This document shows, piece by piece, positions 1 to 7,551 of a DNA stretch of 25,291 bases. The notes below the pieces were generated by a model. That model saw nothing but the letters and a program-made list of their open reading frames with translations, had not been told where the DNA came from and did not search any database. Numbering within the stretch: the first letter of the stretch is position 1; each line of letters begins with the position of its first letter. The position numbers were made by a program, and so were the translations under genes. The DNA comes from G963674505 sp964575975 (GTDB lineage: Bacteria > Desulfobacterota > Desulfobacteria > Desulfobacterales > SKZT01), in assembly GCA_964575975.1 (NCBI GenBank), contig CAZNTU010000071.1:1-25291 (forward strand), written 5' to 3'.

Positions 1-4
1 TTTC

Positions 5-83
5 GCAGCCCAGGGTAGAGCGAAGCGCCACCCTGGGTAGCGGGGCCAAAGATGGCTCTTTTCCCTGAAAGGGATACATAGAA
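5..83 (+). repeat. Dispersed REP-like hairpin repeat, copy A (5' end cut by window edge)
   Basis: A central palindrome of the form CCCAGGGTAGAGCGAAGCG...CCACCCTGGG is followed about 30 bp later by a small hairpin (CCCTGAAAGGG) and the end signature CATAGAA. The same modules in the same order occur at 1513-1614 and, inverted, at 1331-1440, so this is a dispersed family and not a gene. The leading hairpin seen in the other copies would lie left of the window. Such repeats are often mobilised by Y1 (RAYT-like) transposases; that link is inference here. Confidence 0.75.
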
Positions 84-148
84 ACCACTTTGTCGAATCC
101 GGGTATTTTGAAACAGGGCCGCGATTTTCGGAGTTCGATTTTGTATAT

Positions 149-262
149 AACGACGAGCGTTTCACGTGGTAACGACGAGACGACGAGCGACACGGGCCTG
201 AAAGAAGATATGTATAAACCTGAGCGCGGAGCGTGGTAACGAGGAACGACAATACGACGAGC
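149..262. repeat. Low-complexity ACGACGAG-rich stretch
   Basis: The motif ACGACGAG or AACGACGAG recurs irregularly, and GTGGTAACGA appears twice, in the non-coding stretch between repeat copy A and the ATPase stop codon. No ORF or recognisable RNA is seen. The phrases are short and irregularly spaced, so it is not a CRISPR. Its role is unknown. Confidence 0.4.
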
Positions 263-278
263 AAATTCCAATTTCCCA

Positions 279-1277
279 TTATTCGCTTTTCTCCAAGGCC
301 TTTTCGATTGCAAGATTGTAAATTCGAGAGAACTGGTCCGCGATTTTATTCGGCCTCAAATCGTAGTAGGTTTGGGAACTTTTTATTTCGACCGCGCCGG
401 AATCGTTTTTGAAAAGCGAATAAAAACGCACGGAATGTTTTTCGCGCTGAAGTTCGAACTCTTTCAAAACGACGTAGCTGTGGGTCGCGATGAAAATTTG
501 CATTCCCAAGCGTTCGAGAGCCAGCAGGATTTTCACGACCGCGGGCATCATGGACGGGTTAAGGTTGGTTTCCGGTTCGTCCCAATAGAGCGTAGCTCCT
601 TTTTCGAGAGATCCGTTCCTGATAAGAATCCAGAGCAGCGCCAATTTCCTGACGCCTTCCGCCTCGAGGCTGAATTCGATATCTCCCGAGCGGGTTTTCA
701 GATAGAACTGTTCGTTTTTGGAATGGACTTTCCCGCCTATCTCCTTTTGCAAATCATGTAAAAGGTTTTCTTGTTCGGGGTCCAGTTTTTTCAAGGGCGG
801 CAGGAAGGCCTTGTCGATAATGTCGTAGTAAACCTCTTCGAAACGAGTCTCCCTCGACCTGTACAGAGACCTGAATCCGGGGGCGTTCGCGAGCATTTCC
901 TTTACTGGTATGTAAACCGCGCGGCCCGTTTCGCAATCCCATTTCGTCGTGTATCGGAGTTCCCCCATTCCATTGGCCGCGATTTCGAAACCATAGGACT
1001 TCTTGCCGATCTGGACCTCCGTCGAACTTTTTTTGGCCCCCTTGCCTTTTCGAATCAAACGCTTCAAGGAATCGGGCACAAAAACGTTCCGCAATTTCCC
1101 GCCGAGATCGGGGATCAGGGAGCTGTCCCGTTCGGCGGTTTGAATCGCATACAGGATTTTCAGCAAATGCGTTTTTCCCGTTCCGTTCGCGCCGACAAAC
1201 AAATTCACCCCGATGCACAGTTCTGTTTCCAGATGTTCGAAAACCGTAAAATTATTTATTTCGAGACGTTTTATCAT
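279..1277 (-). CDS. Stand-alone ABC/OLD-type AAA ATPase (AAA_15/AAA_21-like), probable defence gene
   Basis: This 332-residue protein is an SMC/ABC-type ATPase. The Walker A is GANGTGKT (residues 29-36), there is an ABC-signature-like SLEAEGVRK (about 203-211), the Walker B is TLYWDEPE (229-236) with its catalytic glutamate, and a switch histidine lies in ATHS (264-267). It resembles the AAA_15/AAA_21 ATPases found in overcoming-lysogenization (OLD) and PARIS-type defence proteins, but ends soon after the ATPase core with no TOPRIM nuclease. The start at 1277 is chosen because AGGAG lies 8 nt upstream; a longer frame to 1364 runs into a dispersed repeat and is unlikely. No cognate effector is visible: downstream is only repeat DNA up to the window edge. 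It lies after pglX and hicBA, so it is probably part of the same defence island. The family is firm; the exact system is unknown. Confidence 0.8.
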   Translation of the reverse strand: MIKRLEINNFTVFEHLETELCIGVNLFVGANGTGKTHLLKILYAIQTAERDSSLIPDLGGKLRNVFVPDSLKRLIRKGKGAKKSSTEVQIGKKSYGFEIAANGMGELRYTTKWDCETGRAVYIPVKEMLANAPGFRSLYRSRETRFEEVYYDIIDKAFLPPLKKLDPEQENLLHDLQKEIGGKVHSKNEQFYLKTRSGDIEFSLEAEGVRKLALLWILIRNGSLEKGATLYWDEPETNLNPSMMPAVVKILLALERLGMQIFIATHSYVVLKEFELQREKHSVRFYSLFKNDSGAVEIKSSQTYYDLRPNKIADQFSRIYNLAIEKALEKSE

Positions 1278-1330
1278 GGCGGCTCCTTTTCTTGCCGTCC
1301 GATTGTAAAATTCCCATTCTCTTTTGTATT

Positions 1331-1440
1331 TTATGTATCCCCTTCGGGGAAAAGACACAACCAAACGAATTTCGCTCCCCCAGGGTGGCGCTTCGCTTGA
1401 CCCTGGGCTTTGATACGATTCCCTTTCAGGGAATTTACAG
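1331..1440 (-). repeat. Dispersed REP-like hairpin repeat, copy B
   Basis: Read on the minus strand this has the full module order: a hairpin with CCCTGAAAGGG, a central palindrome GCCCAGGGT...GCGCCACCCTGGG, a spacer, a second hairpin (CCCCGAAGGGG) and ATACATA. It lies directly upstream of the ATPase gene, so it separates that gene from hicA and may act as a terminator or insulator (inference). Confidence 0.75.
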
Positions 1441-1512
1441 ATTCAGTTCTTTTCCGTTTCGGGAATGAAGCTGGATTGATATTTCACAAACCAAGACCCG
1501 GAGGCCGTTTCC

Positions 1513-1614
1513 AGCATCCCGAAGGGATTCAATATCACAGCCCGGAGTAGAGCGAAGCGGCCACCCCGGGTTCGAGGCGTCAGACGCCATCTACCCTGAA
1601 AGGGTTTCATAGAA
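1513..1614 (+). repeat. Dispersed REP-like hairpin repeat, copy C
   Basis: A complete copy: CATCCCGAAGGGATTC hairpin, central palindrome around GAGCGAAGCGGCCACC, a GGCGTCAGACGCC mini-palindrome, the terminal hairpin CCCTGAAAGGG and CATAGAA. Its right end supplies the last codons and the stop of the shortened hicA (stop at 1591-1593), so the repeat seems to have landed in that gene. Confidence 0.8.
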
Positions 1615-1782
1615 AGTTCCCCGAACATTCTCTTCGAAATCCTCGTTGTTGGACGGAACGCCTATACGGTGATTTCCCGAAATCATGAACTGGTGGCGCG
1701 TTCCGGAAAGAGGTCCGTCGAAACCGAGTTTTCGCAGTCGCCTGATAAAAATTCTTCGTTTACAAGGATGCCATGCGCTCAT
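1591..1782 (-). pseudogene. hicA: HicA-family toxin, 3' end replaced by a dispersed repeat
   Basis: The 63-residue frame carries the HicA hallmark: an N-terminal helix (KRRIFIRRLRKLGF), then GPLSGTRHQFM with the catalytic histidine and the following beta strand. HicA is a small double-stranded-RNA-binding-fold mRNA interferase. After about residue 48 the expected C-terminal helix is absent; the last residues and the stop come from repeat copy C. The gene overlaps the end of hicB by about 20 bp, the usual coupled order for hicBA. The catalytic half is present, but loss of the last helix probably inactivates it. A second possibility is a shortened but working toxin. Confidence 0.7.
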
Positions 1783-2022
1783 AATCGGGCTCTTTGTTCA
1801 AGTCGTAACTATCGATGACGGGCAACTCGTGCCCCGTTTTCAAGCCGACGAAAATCCAGTCCTCCAAAACCGACCGCAATTCGTCCCGGCATTCCCGCAA
1901 AGTTCGGCCGAAGGCGACGATCCCTTTGCATCCCGGAATCCGGCCGGAAAAAGTCCCGTCCTCCAACTTGTCGCAGCCGGCGCGAGACATGGCGGCATCG
2001 ATATAGCCGGTTAAAATCCAGT
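1760..2022 (-). CDS. hicB: HicB-family antitoxin, N terminus lost in assembly gap
   Basis: About 86 residues are visible. They show the HicB partial RNase H-like fold: a first strand ending in GYIDAAMSRA, then DGTFSGRIPGCKG, a helix with ECRDELRSVLEDW, and a C-terminal strand ending in PVIDSYDLN. HicB binds and neutralises HicA and usually represses the operon. The 5' end runs into the N-run, so start codon and promoter cannot be seen. Its stop lies inside the start of hicA, which supports translational coupling. Confidence 0.75.
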
Positions 2023-2122
2023 NNNNNNNNNNNNNNNNNNNNNNNNNNNNNNNNNNNNNNNNNNNNNNNNNNNNNNNNNNNNNNNNNNNNNNNNNNNNNN
2101 NNNNNNNNNNNNNNNNNNNNNN
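2023..2122. other. Assembly gap (100 Ns)
   Basis: Exactly 100 N characters, the usual placeholder for a gap of unknown size. It separates the pglX stop codon (2136-2138) from the visible part of hicB. Any gene between pglX and hicB, including pglZ or brxL, could be hidden here if the true gap is larger than 100 bp. Confidence 0.95.
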
Positions 2123-2135
2123 TAACGTTTCAGGA

Positions 2136-5100
2136 TTATCCCGCAACCGCGTTTTTCTCCGCCAACAAATTTCCGAATTTGCCGTAGTTGACCTTTACGC
2201 CGTCGTCCAAATCCAGAGATATCTTCATGTCCGCGCAGTGCCGCAATTCGTCGTCGAATTTGGACAACTCCGCTTGTTTCTTTTTGAGGAGGTCGATCTC
2301 CTTTTGAAACTTCTTCTGCGCCGACGCCGTCGATGCCGTGTCCTTTTCGCTTTGCAGAAACTCCAGACGGGCGCTGATGTTTCCTTGAAGGGGGATTACA
2401 TAGTTTCCGCGAATTCTCGACAAGGTGGATTCGTTGTATCTGTGGAGGTAGACCAAGCACTCGAACGCTTTCGCTTTCCCGCTGGAAAACAGCCAGTAGA
2501 TCGGGCGCTTCTTGTACATTTTCATATGGTCCTTGAAAAAGTTCGTGCTCAGGTATCTGCGAATGGTTTCGACGGGTTCTTCGTTTTTTTTCGGATCGAG
2601 CCTTTCGGCGACGAATTTCAGATTTTCGTCGAGAGTTTCGGGAGACCATGCGACTTTCAAAAACTCCACGAAACGATTGGTTGCGTCGTCTGGAAACCAG
2701 TCCTGGTCCATGATGGGTATGATGCCGTCGTCGTCCGCCGGAAAGGTCTTGTATTTCGACGGGTCGAATCCAATGTTTTGACTGTGGGCGTAAACGAGGC
2801 CGGGTTCGTCGAGACTGTAGCGGCCCATCATACAACCGATGGCGTAGGAGATCATTTCCTTCATGGTATCTGTGAGGAGAAGAGCTTCCAGCTCTTCTTC
2901 GCTCTTTTTTCCGCTAAAACGGTAATGAGGGTTGCAGGTAAGGGTGATTTCGGAAAGAGGTACCTCTGGAGTGAGTTCGTCTTGGAGACCGTAAGCTTCG
3001 ATGAAAATGCGATTGTTTTCTTCCTCCAAATTTTGCGTCTCTTGAATCGCATTACGCCAGTAAACCCGAATTGAAGCATAGCTTCTCTCTAAAGTTTGTT
3101 TCTGAAGAGCTGGTTTTAAAAGTTGAATAGAGAAAAAACTCCAAGAAATTTCAAACGAATCCCAATCCAATTTGGCAATTTTAATTAGACGCTCGACAAT
3201 TTGGGCTGTATCCGTAGCAATAGTTGGAATAGACTCAATATCCCTGGTTTGATAATTCAAAGTAGGATTAATTATAGATAAAAAATGGTTTCCAAGTTTT
3301 GAATTTAACAGAGAGATAACTTCTAAGCATTTTCTTCCAGCGAAAATTCCTGGGCCTGCATCGGAAAAAAGTATGCCATTTTTAAAGTATCTGAAAGCGA
3401 CTTTAAAAGAACTTATTCTAGACCATGTAATATAGGGTTGGAAATACCATTTATTATCACGAAGCCTATAATTGACTCCACCATTCCTAATATCATGAGC
3501 GTCATTGCCTAAGTTTATGACGTGCTCAGCGTTTCCAAACCACTTTCTGAAAGCACCTCCTTTGCTAAGCGGAAACCACTTGCTATGCATTTGGCTCGAA
3601 TTTTCTAAGTTGAAACCAATTAAAGAAGAGTCTATTTCATGCCAAAATTTTAAAAACAAATCGTCGTTTCCGGTCATAATTCCCGATTTGACTGGGAAAG
3701 AATCTGATATTTTTTTGAAGTTAGCAAAAAGGAATATGTCCTTGCGACTAATCCAATATGCAATTGGATTTCCGGGGATTTTCTTAAAGTCGTCGGCTGA
3801 AGCTTTGTGTCGCCAATCGCAAGAAGGGTCTTTGATAGCTTCCAGAGTTTTGGTCGCTTGTTTTTCAGAACCATAAAATTGGTTTAGGTCTATGTATATC
3901 CCCTTATAAGCCGAAATGCTTATGGAAAGCATTGTGAAGCTACAGAGAGGTACGTAGGCCGAATCGAAAAAAGCATGATATTCTGGTCTTACAAGTGATG
4001 TTAAAATCCTTTTTTTTAATATTTTCTCTCTTAGTTTTTCATAAGAACTAAGAAACATCCATGTAAATGGCGTCATTATTCCGACATATCTGCTTTGCGA
4101 CACCAAACTAAAAATTCTTTCAATGAAAATTGCGAACAAATCCGATTTGCTGTCAGAGAATCGTGTTTTCGCAAGATTCTTTAACTTAGGATTAAGGCCA
4201 TTATTACCCATATAAGGTGGGTTTGTCACCACGCAATCGTATTTCTTCCCCAAAATATCTGCTTGCTTAAGCAACCCTTGAAATCTTCCAAGAATCTTTC
4301 TTTTAAACATCACATCAATTTTTTTGGGGATGTCACTATCAAACAGCTCCATTTTTTCCGTGAGATTTTCAGGCACTGAAATGAGAGAACCAAACGTTTT
4401 GGCATTTTCAAACAGCTCTATAATGTCTTGTAAACCATTCTTTAATTCTTCATCATCCTTGAAAAATATTTCAATATTCTTTGTATCCGAAGCATCGCTC
4501 TCCTGAATCGACATGACATTTAGCTCTATATTGCGCTCTAAAATCTTGCGATCATCCTCCCTCGCCTTCATCAAAACCGAAAAACATGCCAATTGTCCGG
4601 CCCGGTCGCAGATATCCAATCCAAAAAGGTTCTTTTCCAAGATCAATTTCGGAATATCCCTCGTTCGATAGCCCCGTTCCAAATAGATTTCCTTGAAAAT
4701 ATCGTATGCTTCGACAAGGATATGGCCCGACCCGCAAGCAGGGTCCAAAAAAGTGATCTCCTCGGGATTCAGCTCTTTCGGCGTGATCTCGTCGATCTGT
4801 TTTTGAACCACGGGCTTCTGTTCAGCAGGCTCGATATAATACTCCATTTTCTCTCTCAAGGGAGAATCTGGATACGTCGCGAGCCACATCCTTCCGAGCG
4901 TGTTCTGGACCATGTATTTCACGATCCAATTGGGCGTGAAAAGCTGTGTCGCGGCAGGGATGTCCTCGCTTTTCACGACTTTACCGATGACCTGGTCCTT
5001 TCGCTCCGAAATATAGAACTGGTAGATCCATCCGATGATTTCCACGTCCCGCCAGTCGGATTCGTCGATCTCGTTCACCAGTTTTCGCACGGGGGAATCG

Positions 5101-5657
5101 GAATGGAGGAGGTTGTCGGGCAGGAGAAGTTCCGTTTCGCTGTCTATTCTGTCGAACAGGAACGGCATCGATTTGTGCAGGGCGTCGCACTGGGCCAGCA
5201 GGAGCATGCGGAACAATTCGTTGTCCCTGGTTCCCGCGAGTTTGAGTTCGATCACTTTTTCCTTGTCCAGTCCCTTGAAATCCACCTCCGCGGCATTTTC
5301 CAAAATTTCCGGCGCCGTCGATCCGCCGACGTTGCTCAAAACCCGATACCGATGGTCCAGATAGTCGTGAATCTCCATGTACCTCAAGGCGACGAACCTG
5401 TTGAACCAAGTGTAAGCGCCCGCCCGCATGGTCGTTTCGAATCCGTCTCTTTTGACGCGATTAACGAGTTTTTCCCTGAGTTCGCCTTCTCTTTTCGGGA
5501 AGGGCCGTTCTCCGATGATCGCCGCGTCTCCCTTGAACTTCATCGGTTCGATGTTGTCGTCCGAGAAAATTCCGTACCAATTGGCCCTCTCCGTGACGGC
5601 CCGGATGAAATCCCTTCGCGCCTGGATCGCGTAAGATTTGATTTTAGAAGTGTTCAT
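2136..5657 (-). CDS. pglX: BREX adenine-specific DNA methyltransferase PglX
   Basis: This 1173-residue protein has the length and layout of type 1 BREX PglX, which marks host DNA by N6-adenine methylation and specifies the BREX target. Motif I is DPACGSG (residues 305-311), a conserved LFGLDICDRAGQLA lies at 344-357, and the catalytic motif IV is NPPY (479-482). Residues from about 490 to 860 form the target-recognition region and 870-1173 a C-terminal helical region. The start at 5657 follows GGAG at good spacing. The central part, roughly 3060-4560 (residues about 365-866), is clearly AT-richer (sampled 60-bp lines 27-38% GC) than both ends (sampled 50-60%), pointing to recombinational exchange of specificity. 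It belongs to the brxABC operon but is separated from brxC by 2.5 kb of mobile-element DNA. Confidence 0.93.
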   Translation of the reverse strand: MNTSKIKSYAIQARRDFIRAVTERANWYGIFSDDNIEPMKFKGDAAIIGERPFPKREGELREKLVNRVKRDGFETTMRAGAYTWFNRFVALRYMEIHDYLDHRYRVLSNVGGSTAPEILENAAEVDFKGLDKEKVIELKLAGTRDNELFRMLLLAQCDALHKSMPFLFDRIDSETELLLPDNLLHSDSPVRKLVNEIDESDWRDVEIIGWIYQFYISERKDQVIGKVVKSEDIPAATQLFTPNWIVKYMVQNTLGRMWLATYPDSPLREKMEYYIEPAEQKPVVQKQIDEITPKELNPEEITFLDPACGSGHILVEAYDIFKEIYLERGYRTRDIPKLILEKNLFGLDICDRAGQLACFSVLMKAREDDRKILERNIELNVMSIQESDASDTKNIEIFFKDDEELKNGLQDIIELFENAKTFGSLISVPENLTEKMELFDSDIPKKIDVMFKRKILGRFQGLLKQADILGKKYDCVVTNPPYMGNNGLNPKLKNLAKTRFSDSKSDLFAIFIERIFSLVSQSRYVGIMTPFTWMFLSSYEKLREKILKKRILTSLVRPEYHAFFDSAYVPLCSFTMLSISISAYKGIYIDLNQFYGSEKQATKTLEAIKDPSCDWRHKASADDFKKIPGNPIAYWISRKDIFLFANFKKISDSFPVKSGIMTGNDDLFLKFWHEIDSSLIGFNLENSSQMHSKWFPLSKGGAFRKWFGNAEHVINLGNDAHDIRNGGVNYRLRDNKWYFQPYITWSRISSFKVAFRYFKNGILFSDAGPGIFAGRKCLEVISLLNSKLGNHFLSIINPTLNYQTRDIESIPTIATDTAQIVERLIKIAKLDWDSFEISWSFFSIQLLKPALQKQTLERSYASIRVYWRNAIQETQNLEEENNRIFIEAYGLQDELTPEVPLSEITLTCNPHYRFSGKKSEEELEALLLTDTMKEMISYAIGCMMGRYSLDEPGLVYAHSQNIGFDPSKYKTFPADDDGIIPIMDQDWFPDDATNRFVEFLKVAWSPETLDENLKFVAERLDPKKNEEPVETIRRYLSTNFFKDHMKMYKKRPIYWLFSSGKAKAFECLVYLHRYNESTLSRIRGNYVIPLQGNISARLEFLQSEKDTASTASAQKKFQKEIDLLKKKQAELSKFDDELRHCADMKISLDLDDGVKVNYGKFGNLLAEKNAVAG

Positions 5658-5956
5658 TCGTTCTCCATTCGATTGTACCGTCGGTTTCCAAAAAACGTGT
5701 TCATCGGGTGATTTAATCCTTTAGATTCTCGAACCGAAATAAAGATATCGACGCCGCGTGCAATAAAGGCTGACCGCAAGCGCTACGGCATGTTTGTTTC
5801 GTTTTGCATCCATAGCCAGTCGTTCCATGTTTCCGGGGCGTCTTCGGCGGCAAACGGCGAATTCCGTTCCTTTTCCGGGCAATCCGAATTTTCCCGGGAT
5901 GGTTCGCGGTTTTCGCCCGCTTGCCGAATGCGAAACGCCCGTTTCAACTTGCCGGC
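5658..5956. other. Non-coding stretch between pglX and MITE-like element 1
   Basis: I see no convincing gene, RNA or promoter here. Short open frames on both strands have no recognisable domains and no ribosome-binding sites. It may be leftover DNA from the insertion that separated brxC from pglX. Any promoter for pglX would have to lie here, or pglX depends on read-through across the elements. Confidence 0.5.
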
Positions 5957-6523
5957 TCCGTCTTCCCCTACGAATAAGGTAATAAGGTCGGGGGGAGAGG
6001 GGGATGCCGCGTGCTACTAAGGTTGGAAAGAACGAAAATAAGGTTTTTCCAAAAAAGAACGAAAAAAAATGGTTTTGAAAAGACCGGAAAAACAAGTTGG
6101 CGGATCGAACCGGTCGGCGGCTCGGCTTTCTTGCCTTTCCTCAGCTACCATGGAAACAAACACGGAGTTGAAATTGTCGAACCGTTTAAGGGTTGACGGT
6201 TGACGGCGCGGCTTCCTTGCCTTTCCGCGGCTGCCATGAAAACAAACACGGAGTTGAAATTGTCGAACCGGTTGAGGGTTGACGGTTGACGGCGCGGCTT
6301 CCTCGCCTTTCCGCAGCCGCCATGGAAACAAACACGGAGTTGAAATTGTCGAACCTGTCGCCAGCTCCGTTTCCTTGCCTTTCCGCAGAAGATCATCCTC
6401 ATTCGCCGACCGGTTCGACCGCCGGTTTTCGGAAAAGATCCGAAAAAAACCTTATTTTGGCACTTCCAAACCTTAGTAGCACGCGGCATCCTACTTCTCC
6501 CCCCCGACCTTATTACCTTATTG
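5957..6523. mobile_element. MITE-like element 1 bounded by ~75-bp inverted repeats
   Basis: The left arm (about 5969-6047) begins AATAAGGTAATAAGGTCGG and runs through ATGCCGCGTGCTACTAAGG to AAAATAAGGTTTTT. The right arm (about 6447-6523) is its inverted copy with roughly ten mismatches. The interior carries an 86-bp tandem repeat and no gene. A second element with the same arms lies at 7552-8097, and the two share interior words (AAAGACCGGAAAAA, TCGCCGAC), so they belong to one family. The right arm abuts the stop codon of a Y1 transposase, a plausible mobilising enzyme (inference). No target-site duplication was found by eye. Confidence 0.65.
6123..6380. repeat. 86-bp tandem repeat, three copies plus a partial fourth
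   Basis: The phrase CACGGAGTTGAAATTGTCG recurs at 6161, 6247 and 6333, an exact 86-bp step, and CGGCTT(T/C)C recurs at 6123, 6209 and 6295 with the same step. A truncated fourth unit begins near 6366 after loss of about 15 bp (GGGTTGACGGTTGAC). The array lies wholly inside element 1. The unit is not a multiple of three, so it does not encode a repeat protein in one frame, and it lacks CRISPR-type repeat/spacer structure. Confidence 0.85.
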
Positions 6524-6976
6524 CCCCTTGTTCTCTTTGTCCTTGTGCAAGGTCTCCTGGTAATGCCGGACGAATCGCTCGTATTCTTCGGCGAATGTCA
6601 TCTTTTTATGATGGTTCGGCTGATTGAAAATATATTTGCATACTTTGTCGACATCTCCTTTCGAGACCGAAAATGCGGATGCCGATCTCTGCCACGCAAA
6701 ATAGCCTTGGGAAAGTTTATTGTCGTTTATAAAGCGTTCGCTGCTGTCGGCTACTACGGTGGCCAGTCTTTCTTCCGAAATCGACGGCGACCGGGAAACA
6801 AGGAAGTGCATGTGGTCGGGATTCGCGTAGATCGCGTACAATTTGGACAAATTGTGGTTTACGATCCCCGTGACGTATTTTTCGATCCTGACGCGACTGC
6901 ATTCCGGTATTATGGGTTGCCGCTCGAACGTGCTGAATACGAAATGGGTATACAGGTTGTTGTATTCTATTTTCAT
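6518..6976 (-). CDS. tnpA: IS200/IS605-type Y1 (HUH) transposase, RAYT-like
   Basis: This 152-residue protein is a single-strand DNA transposase of the Y1 HUH class. The HUH motif is HMH (residues 55-57) in DHMHFLVS and the catalytic tyrosine is Y115 in KYIFNQPNHHKK, followed by the family's EEYERF. The usual WQ...AFSVS segment lies at about 95-104. Length is normal and all catalytic residues are present, so it may be active. The start at 6976 has no clear ribosome-binding site. The stop codon TAA is also the first bases of the inverted-repeat arm of element 1, so gene and repeat are physically fused. Repeat-associated (RAYT) transposases of this class act on palindromic repeats. It sits inside the BREX operon between brxC and pglX. 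Confidence 0.88.
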   Translation of the reverse strand: MKIEYNNLYTHFVFSTFERQPIIPECSRVRIEKYVTGIVNHNLSKLYAIYANPDHMHFLVSRSPSISEERLATVVADSSERFINDNKLSQGYFAWQRSASAFSVSKGDVDKVCKYIFNQPNHHKKMTFAEEYERFVRHYQETLHKDKENKGQ

Positions 6977-7551
6977 GATTCACGAACAAACGGGCGACAA
7001 GGAAACGAGTTTCGCGTCCAACATTCCACCGCCATGCTCCGAAGGGTTTCAATTGCGTAAATGAAAGCACGAACAACAAGCTTGGAAAACACCAATAATC
7101 TAAAAGGAGTTTGTTTTCAAGCCCCGGCTTTTCAGCGCGGCAAATTTTCGCGGCAGGGCGGACTGTCTGTTTATAGGAAGGTATGCGGAGCACAGGGTGA
7201 AGACAAGATAATCAGGCAAGGGGTGAGGAACGAAATAAAGATGACAGAGCATGTTCCGTCTGGGGTGATGAAAATGTCGAGTTTTTGGCGTTGAAAATTC
7301 CTCTCGGTTTTGTTACGTCGCAGACCCGATGAAAAACGGCGAACCCAATGTTCAATAATCAATATTCAATTGTCAATGGTCAATTGGCCCTCCTTACGGC
7401 GAACGGGGTTCCGAATCTTCCCCGCCCCCACTTAACCATTGATTATTAACCGTTGATTATTGATTATTCGCTTGTCTTCGCCCGGCTCCTCCGGAACAAA
7501 AAATGGCGGATTGATCAAGCTTGATAAACGATATTTTTCATCGCCCCAGGT
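6977..7551. other. Gene-free stretch upstream of the transposase
   Basis: No ORF here shows a recognisable domain or a good ribosome-binding site. It includes the AT-rich inverted-repeat tract at about 7346-7470 and probably the transposase promoter, which I could not place. Confidence 0.5.
7346..7470. repeat. AT-rich direct/inverted repeats of an ATTGATTATT-type word
   Basis: The words CAATAATCAATATTCAATTG and CAATGGTCAATTGG on the left face CCATTGATTATTAACC and GTTGATTATTGATTATTCG on the right, so the two sides are largely inverted copies around a GC-rich centre. Such runs are common intergenic low-complexity repeats. No function can be assigned. Confidence 0.5.

Noticed and set aside
1443..1628. 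61-residue ORF across repeat copy C
   Set aside because: The frame is made by the dispersed repeat (RWRLTPRTRGGRFALL-type peptide), a common spurious annotation.
4593..5711. 372-residue plus-strand frame
   Set aside because: Antisense shadow of the GC-rich 5' part of pglX; composition rich in F, R and V typical of antisense frames.
6123..6380. Possible CRISPR array
   Set aside because: Whole 86-bp units repeat without alternating unique spacers, only three copies, and no cas genes.
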